A DNA stretch of 64,000 nt from Bostrychus sinensis (taxonomy: Eukaryota; Chordata; Actinopteri; Gobiiformes; Eleotridae), in assembly GCA_020698575.1 (NCBI GenBank), contig CM036247.1, positions 32,575,086 to 32,639,085 of the forward strand, written 5' to 3'. Numbering within the stretch: the stretch's first letter is position 1; each line of letters opens with the position of its first letter. The position numbers and the translations under genes were made by a program. Positions 34,501-43,500 of the stretch are shown one piece after another. The notes under the pieces were generated by a model. It saw nothing but the letters and a program-made list of their open reading frames with translations. It was not told where the DNA came from and did not search any database.

Positions 34501-37500
34501 GTCTGCAGTCTGACTAAAGCAGTGATGGCTGTTTTGTAAAGTTTTTTGCACTGTTTAGGTTAAGGTAGAATTTATTGCACCCATATGGAGATTTGTCCTC
34601 TGCATTTGACCCACCCTTCACTTCTCCTGGGGCAACCTGTCAGGTGCAGTGGGCGACCCGGTGGATTATTTTCCAGCTCTGGAGCCAGGATCTTGGTCAG
34701 GAGCACCTAGCTGGAGGATTAGCCTGTTGTTCAAGTTTTGAGGTTGATGGGAGAAACCTGAGCACCCAGAGGAAACCCACCCAGACACAGGAAGAACATG
34801 CAAACTCCACTGAGGCCCGGGATTTGAACCTGGGACCTTCTTGCAAGAGTGCTAACCACTTTGCCACTGTGCTGTCTTGGCATAGTTAATTCACCTTTAG
34901 CTCCCTTTCTAATATGGCCTCCCGGTATGGAATGAAGTCAGCGAATGTAAAAATGAACAGTTGTCTGTCGGTGTATGCCTCTCTGATAACTGGTCACTGT
35001 CCAGGGTGTACCCTGCCTGAGGCCCATAGTTACTGGGACAGACTTCAGTGTCCCCTAATTGGAATAGGCAAAAGAGGATTTTTTTTTTCCAATATAGGTA
35101 ACTCTTTTCTCAGTGGTGTGGTCCCGGGCCTCCATGCCTGTTCATGGCTCTGTGGTGCATGACTAAATTTAAATAAACATTCCCGATACGCCGCGATTTC
35201 TTGCCCAGCCTGTGTTAGATCAAGATCATTTAGAACAACTTTTTTTAAACTCAGCCAATCTCCATTCTTTCCTGAAGTGATTTTCCTGCTGAAGCTATAG
35301 GCACTGATCTTTCAGGCCCGATTAACCCTCCAGCATGTGTTTCCAATAACATTTAGCATTTCCAAATTTTGTGTGTTCTCCTCATGGCTAACACACAGCA
35401 CAGACAACTTTTTTCCCACAGATGGTTTTCTGTGTGTGAATGTTAGGATTTGGATGTTGTGAGTGGCCAAACAATTACAATGTAGGTTAAATTTGGCGAC
35501 AGTTAACCAAGTTGCATGTGCGTCATTGCTAAAAGTAGAAAGATTCCGCTTATTCATTTTAAGGTTTTCAAGTGGCTGGAGGCTGGTGTGTGTCTGTGTG
35601 AGGCTGGTGTGTGTCTGTGTGAGGCTGATGTGTGTCTGTGTGAGGCTGATGTGTGTCTGTGTGAGGCTGGTGTGTGTCTGTGTGAGGCTGGGGTGTGTCT
35701 GTGTGAGGCTGGGGTGTGTCTGTGTGAAGCTGGGGTGTGTCTGTGTGAAGCTGGGGTGTGTCTGTGTGAGGCTGGTGTGTGTCTGTGTGAGGCTAGTGTG
35801 TGTCTGTGTGAAGCTGGTGTGTGTCTGTGTGAGGCTGGTGTGTGTCTGTGTGAGACTGGTGTGTGTCTGTGTGAGGCTGGTGTGTGTCTGTGTGAGGCTG
35901 GGGTGTGTCTGTGTGAAGCTGGGGTGTGTCTGTGTGAAGCTGGTGTGTGTCTGTGTGAGGCTGGTGTGTGTCTGTGTGAGGCTGGTGTGTGTCTGTGTGA
36001 GGCTGGGGTGTGTCTGTGTGAGGCTGGTGTGTGTCTGTGTGAGACTGGTGTGTGTCTGTGTGAGGCTGGTGTGTGTCTGTGTGAGGCTGGGGTGTGTCTG
36101 TGTGAAGCTGGGGTGTGTCTGTGTGAAGCTGGTGTGTGTCTGTGTGAGGCTGGTGTGTGTCTGTGTGAGGCTGGTGTGTGTCTGTGTGAGGCTGGGGTGT
36201 GTCTGTGTGAGGCTGGTGTGTGTCTGTGTGAGGCTGGGGTGTGTCTGTGTGAGGCTGGTGTGTGTCTGTGTGAGGCTGGTGTGTGTCTGTGTGAGGCTGG
36301 TGTGTGTCTGTGTGAGGCTGGTGTGTGTCTGTGTGAGGCTGGAGCTAAAGCTGTATTATTTTCAGTATGTATTATTAACAGTAGACTACTTCAGGTTTAC
36401 CTCCAGCTTTCTGTGCATTCAATTCAATTCTCTGCTCCACTTTAACACCTTTTAACCACTGAACATATAACCACAAGAGTTTAACTTGTGTTTAACTCAG
36501 TCTAAACTAAAAATTAAACGTTTAGATTAGGGGTGTGCAACTAAAATTGCTCGGGGTCGACAGAATTAACGTTCTACCTGGCTGGGGTCCGAACATAACA
36601 TAAATTAAAAAAAAAAAAAATAGGCTATATTAGAATGTTATTTATGTATTTAATCTGGGCTACTAAAATATGTACAATGATTATTTCTGTCAGAGAAAAA
36701 TTTATTATTTCCACTTTAACAGCAGCTGATGTTTGAACTTGTGACAGACTCAGATAATATTGGAGACAGATGGATTTATAAAGACTGCCACTCTCCTCCA
36801 GACTACAGAATTTGGATAACACTATTTTAAATATATTTACTATAAATGCTGAAGGAGCCTGGTTTAGATTCTTGAAGCGAGAGCCGTACTTCGCTAAACC
36901 AGAAACAGTCGTTGCTAATGTACGCTAGCTTTATTTTTAGAAGAAGTTGCCTCAACATTAGCTCGTCCTGTCTTGGAATACAGCTGTTTATCACAGGGAC
37001 AATACATGTTTGATTAAAAAAAAACAAGAAGAAGGGGGGATAACTGGAGAGAACTTACAGTAACACTGGTGGGACATGCAGACTCCACTCAGAGATCTCA
37101 TGAGTTGGTTTAAACCCTCAAACTACTTGCTTACAGACAGGAGCACTAACCACTCTGCCACTGTGCTATTTGATATGTAAAGATTTGCTTTTATTTGTTG
37201 CTGGCTTGAAAACATGGCCACTTCTAGCTTTGTGGTTGGTCATATGCAAGCCGTTACTTTTGGGGGGCCCTAAGCAGGATAGCTTTGGGGGCAAAGCCTC
37301 TCATTTTCTGGACCAGTTCAATTTTACTATATGACTTTTATTTCTTTATTTCACTGAACAACAATTTTTCTAGGGGGATGAATACTTTAGACATTTTTGA
37401 CCAAGCAGAATATTCATTAAATAGTTACAAATTGATCAAATCGGCAAATAATGGACAAGCCTTGGGGCCCTCTAATGTCTGTAGGGCCCTGTTCAGCTGC

Positions 37501-40500
37501 TTAGTTTGCCTATAGGAAGGTCTAGTTCTGTATGCAAAATGTTGAGGGCCCTAGTTTACCAAACTACAATGGAGAGATTCCTAATCCCTTCTAAACTTCA
37601 TAAATAGAAGGGATTAAAGTAATGTTAAGTGGCAAATATCTGAGAAACCACCTCCACAGAACAATAACGTGGTCTCTGATGAGACTGAACATTCAGCTTT
37701 GCGGCCCCCTTGTGGCTTGTGGGGCCCTGTGCATGTGCATAGTCTGCATATAGCTAGAAACAGCCCTGCTCTTACAATTCTCCACTCCTCTACTGAGTTT
37801 GCAACATAATAAAATTCCTCCTGACCTGAGTATGACCGCTGAATATTCCTCTAAAAGTAAAAAGAGCCTAGAATGACTTTATCTGAACTTGTTTAATTCG
37901 TTCCAAAGAGTTTCTGATTACAGCTGATGGATGAAAGCCATTCACAATGCTGCGCTTTTCTCTTCTTCTCCTAATTATGAAGTGATTCATGACGATAAAG
38001 CAGGTGTGGTATCTGAACTGTGGCAGAAACAGGAATCACCAGAAATGTGGTTAGACTCTCACTGCACCTGCTACACAACTGGGGTAGGCAGTATTGAATC
38101 ATTTGGTGGATAAGTTAGCAACAACCAACAATAAGTTGGTCCTAAATATTGCCAAAACTAAAAGTATGATGATTGGGTCAAAACAAAAGTTGATGCTTGG
38201 ACCAAATTTAAAATTGCATATTTCCAGTGAAAGTATACAACAGGTAGAGAAGGCTAAAATACTGGGCCTGGTCATTGACAGTAGTCTTTCTTGGACAGAA
38301 CATGTAAATACAATTGTCACTAAAATAGGTCAGAGTATTGCAGTAACAAAAAAATTGTGTCATTATGTACAACAAAACACTTTAGATATGGTTACGAAGT
38401 CATTACTTCTGTGCCACTTGTCATACTGCACTGAAGTGTAGTCTTCTGCATCCCAAAAAGACCTGGAAAAAATTCAAGTTGTCCAAAACAACGCTGCAAG
38501 ACTTGTTCTAGGATGTTCTAGGAGAACAAGTAGAGATCTAATGTATCAAAGTCTTTCCTGGCTCAATCTAAACCGAAGGTTATTGATACACTGGGCACCT
38601 TGATACATAATACATTGACTCTGAAAATGCCAGTTTGTGTATTAAATCAAATTGTTTATTGCAATTCTTTGCATAATTGTAATACCAGAATAGCAGCTAA
38701 TGGTCATTTATTAGCTCAACACCCTAAAACCAATTTTATGAAGAAAACTGTTATGTACAGAGCCATAGTCATCTGGAATAATATTCCCATTGAAACTTGG
38801 ATTAAGTTTTCATTCAAGAATAATTTGAGGAGTCATGTTTTTGAAATGAAAATTATTATTACTTGAATATCTTGTGTGGTTAATATGTACAAATTGTAGT
38901 TGTAAATGCAGGTATGAGGATGTACTGTATTGTGTTTGGACCCCAGGAAGACTAGCTGATAGCATTTGCTTTTCAACTAATGGGGATCCAAATAAATAAA
39001 CAAATGTATTTATTTATTTATTTTTAAATAGGGACAAAACACATTAATGAACATATACAAGATATGTAAATATGTTATCAGATTGTAGCCCAAGGCTAAT
39101 TTCCATCTGCTGTCCCTAGACAGGTTGATGTAATCATAAAAACTAATACACACAGTAAAAACAATACACCTAGACAGACAATACAATAATACAAACAGAG
39201 TGACATAAATAAATGGTCAGTCACAAGATCACAGACTCAGCCCAACTAAAGGGAGTTGGATTATTTGATTAAAATAAACAACTCATAGCTCTCATCACTG
39301 ATTCCTGATACTAAAATCTTTGTGTTATGGTTTTGTTAACAGGATGAGGCAGAGATGTACTGTTCATTACTGTACATTTAATATAAGATACCCTGGAAAT
39401 GGCAGTGTAGTAGCTCATAACACAAATATTTTAGAGCAGTAATTTTCAACAACTTGAGGGTCAGGACGCAAAAGTGGATCATGGGGAGGATTAGATTATT
39501 TGAAGAATAAATATTGTTACATATTGTTAGAATATTATAATATGCATGCGCTCGTACTGGTTTGAAAACAGTACTGCAGTCTAAATCAAAAGAATGGCAA
39601 CCTGTGTGTTGTCAGTCTTTCCACTTTTCTGATTGAACTATGTTTTTAAAACAAAAACAAAAACCATAAACAACTTTGGCATTGCGTGCAATATTTTTTA
39701 AATTGTGAATTCATCAGCCGTACCATTGTAATCAGTAAAACTTAAAAAAAAAAATTTAATTTGATTGATTTGATTTAAACACGTTTTTCTTCATATCTTT
39801 GGTGGGTGATGTTTATGAAATAAAAAATATACATTGCTCATAGCACCTTAAATATGTCACAGTAAAAAATGTTGATTAAAAGAAATGATTAGCAATTTCA
39901 AACAATTAATGTACAAACCCAAGTTGTAAAAGATTCTGCCCTCCAAGATGGCTATTTACTCTGCTATTTATTGGCTATTCATATGTAATGTACTTAAAGG
40001 AGCACCCAAGCGGGTCTAACTATAAGTCATTTATATATATTTTTATGTTTTGTCTCTTTCTTTCCTTGACCTCTGACAAACCCTTTTTGCTCTATTTGCC
40101 CCCAGTGCAGTGGCGTTGGTTCTGAGAGTGCCAGTAAGCTTCATACAGTTATCCACCAGCTAGCAATCAACATTTTCATGACCTGACCATGACAGGAAGC
40201 CAGTGCAGAGACCTGAGGACAGGACTAATATGGTCGTACTTCCTGGTTTTAGTCAGGACCCGAGCACCAGCGTTCTGTACTGCAGCTGTCTTACAGCTCA
40301 CTTCGTGAGTCCAGTGAGCAGAGCGTTACAGTAGTCTAACCTGCTGGAGATGAACGCATGAATAAGTCTCTCTAGGTCTGGGTTAGACAGTATACCTTTG
40401 ATTCTGGCAATGTTTTTGAGATGATAAAATGCTGATGATGTTATAGATTTAATGTGACTGTTCAACGTCAAATCTGAGTCCATGATCAGCCCTAGATTTC

Positions 40501-43500
40501 TAACCTGTTAATAATAATAATAAAGTTTATTTATATAGCACATTTCATATGACACACATAGACTTGTGTGTGCTTATAGGAGGCTTAAGGACTTCAGTTT
40601 TGTCTGTGCTCAGCTGGAGAAAGTTGTTTCGCATCCACTCAGTGATCTGTTCTGTGCAGGGACACAGTGAATCTACTGGCCCATGTTCACCTGAAATGTA
40701 AATCATCTGCATAATTGTTGTAGGGTACATTATTGCTGCTTATTAACTAGCCTAGAGGAAGCTTGCAAAGATTAAACAAAAGAGGTCCCAGGGTTACTGA
40801 TTTCAACATTGTCTACTCTATAATTTACATTGTTTTGATTTGTTTACCACTATCACTAACTGTATATTGTAAACATTCAGACTGCAGCTGTTGTAATTGT
40901 TCATCATAGACATAATCAGCTTAGGTAGACCCCAGCCCTGTGTGACCCACAATAGAACGAATCAGAATGAATAGTTCAGTATACCCTAAATAAATTGATG
41001 AAGGTCACTTGGTTTGCATTGGATTGCTTCATATATTAGCATTATCATAATATTTACCCATTGTTCTGATCTGACAGGAGCTGAACATCATTCCTGACCT
41101 GCTGGGAGACCATGCCACCTATCTGCTCAAGGAGTGCAACTTCATACAGATCTCTGTATGTTCGCCATTCAACACTTTCTGCCAGTTCCACTTTATGTCA
41201 ATCCATTTTAACAAATATTTTCTTGATTTCCAGGTCAGTGGCTGTCTGTCTGAGGTGAAGTCCTTACTGATGGTTTTGGAAGCAGCAGATCAAGCTCTTC
41301 TCAACCCTGTGGTGGTCGTCTGGGTGAGTTCATAAAGGGATATTGTCAGTCTGGTTTTCGAATGACCCCAGTGATAATGCAACGTGGACTCAATATTACA
41401 TTTCTGCACTTTCATATCACTCTGCAATTATATGTCAGGACAAAAAACAGATCTAAAGACCAAGACAGAATGCTGAGTAGACGTAGGAAGAAAGTACGTC
41501 ATATATTAAAGCCCAGTCGCACTTTAATTTGAGTGGACAGAACAGTTTCATTACTTTAGTGAACAGTCAGCGTTTCTGTAATGAGCGCAAATGTCACACT
41601 GTGTTATGGGGGTAAAGTTCTGCCCACATTAGACTAGTGTTTGGCTAAAGCTGCGTCCACACAGGCTAGTTTCATTAGTGCAGGGTCCACTGGACTCTGA
41701 CACAGCAGAAAGCAAAAGCATCTGGGTAAACCATGTTCTTATCACTGATTTATTTAGCAGCATATTGTATTAGTGATAGTTATCAAGAGTGTTCCTGTCA
41801 GTATGGAGATCAAGCCAAGACCAGAACTTTCAGGGTTTTGGAACTTAGTTAATAGCAGTAAAAGGTGAAATGAAAATAGAAGGAGATTTTAGGAAGATTA
41901 GTAAAATCTAAACTTTTCACATGCAGTCTCGGAAACAAACACCCTCTAATGAATTTATGAATGAAAATGTGACGCAGTGATCATATTTTCTGTCACCTGC
42001 ACCTCTATTTCATGGAACCTTTCAGTCACATGATTTTTGGTCAGGCACATGTCCGGACAACCAAGTGCAAGATTTGGCCGATGGCCCATTGTCTAAAGAA
42101 TTCAAAAATTGGCCCAATATATTGGCCCCATATACACTGCCTGCCAAAAAAACACCTGGATTTAACTATGTAAATAGGTAAGAGCCTCCCTGCAGTTGGT
42201 CAGGTCTGGGTTCAGCAACGTTATGTGCCCAAAGACTGAGGTCAGCTGACTACCTGCATATACTGAAGGACCAGGTTACTGCATCAATGGATTTTTTCTT
42301 CCCTGATGGCACTGGGCTTATTCCAAGATGACAATGTCAGGATTCATCGAGGTCAAAATGTGAAAGAGTGGTTCAGGAGCATGGTTCATTTTCACACATG
42401 GACTGGCCACCACAGAGTCCAGACCTTAACCCCACTGAGAATCTTTGGGATGTGCTGCGCAAAACTTAGCCCAGTTGTCACACTCGTCCAACATCAGTAA
42501 AAGATTGTGGCAAAAAATGAATGCAATGCTGGACAGAAATAAATGTTGACATTGCAGAAGCTTACTCAAACAATGCCACAGCGAATGAATGCTGTATTCA
42601 AAGCTGGTCCAACAAAATATTAGTGTGGGTTTTTTTTGGCCGGGCAGTATACAGTTAGGTCCATAAGTATTTTGACACTGACTCAAGTTTTGTTTTTTTA
42701 GCTTATTTACCAAAACTATTCAAAATACAGTTTAAATAATTCTAATATGTGCATAAAGTGTAGACTTTCAGGTGCAATTTGAGACTATTTATGTCCAAAT
42801 CAGATAAAGGGTTTAGGAATTACAGCTCTTTAATTTGTAGCTGCCTCTTTTTCAGGGGCTCATAAGTAATTGAACAGTTGCTTCAGAAGCTATTTCTTAA
42901 GCTGCATTCATGATTTCCTTCATTAATCCATCATAAACTGAGCAGGTAAAAGGTCTGGACTTGATTCCAGGTGTTACATTTGTATTTGAAAGCTGTTACT
43001 GTGAAATCACAACATACAGTTTCTCAATGGAAGTGAACCTAACCATCCTTAGGCTGGAACATCCACCTTAGTGTAGAACACTCCCCAGGAAGTAGGTCTA
43101 TCAGTGTCTAGGTCCACTATAACGAAAAGACTTCATGAGAGAAAATACAGATGGTTCACCACAAGCTGCAGACAAGCAGCATCAGAAAGGCCACATTACA
43201 CCAAAACAGCAAAGAAATGAGCAAAGTTGCTTTAAACTGCCTGCAATCTGCTCTACCTTTTGAGCTACTGCAGCCCCAACAAGACTTAATACCTGTAAAA
43301 AGAATGAGCTTAAGGCTGAAACTGGTATCAAGCACAACAACTTTATAGTACATTTACTTACTTACTTTGTAGTAGGATAAAATATGGAATGATTGTTTAT
43401 AATACAAGATATTAGCCTCTCAGCTGTCTGACTGTAAGGACAGTTTGGAACTGAGTGAATTTAAGTTCTTGGCATAATTTGCTTTATCGGAGATAATCCA

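Noticed and set aside
35579..36342. CRISPR array
   Set aside because: Units are contiguous without spacers; this is a eukaryotic minisatellite.
35463..36455. 330- and 309-codon ORFs with VCVCVRL / AGVCLCE repeats
   Set aside because: They are frames through a 21-bp minisatellite inside a crppa intron; no unique coding sequence, splice context or start signal.
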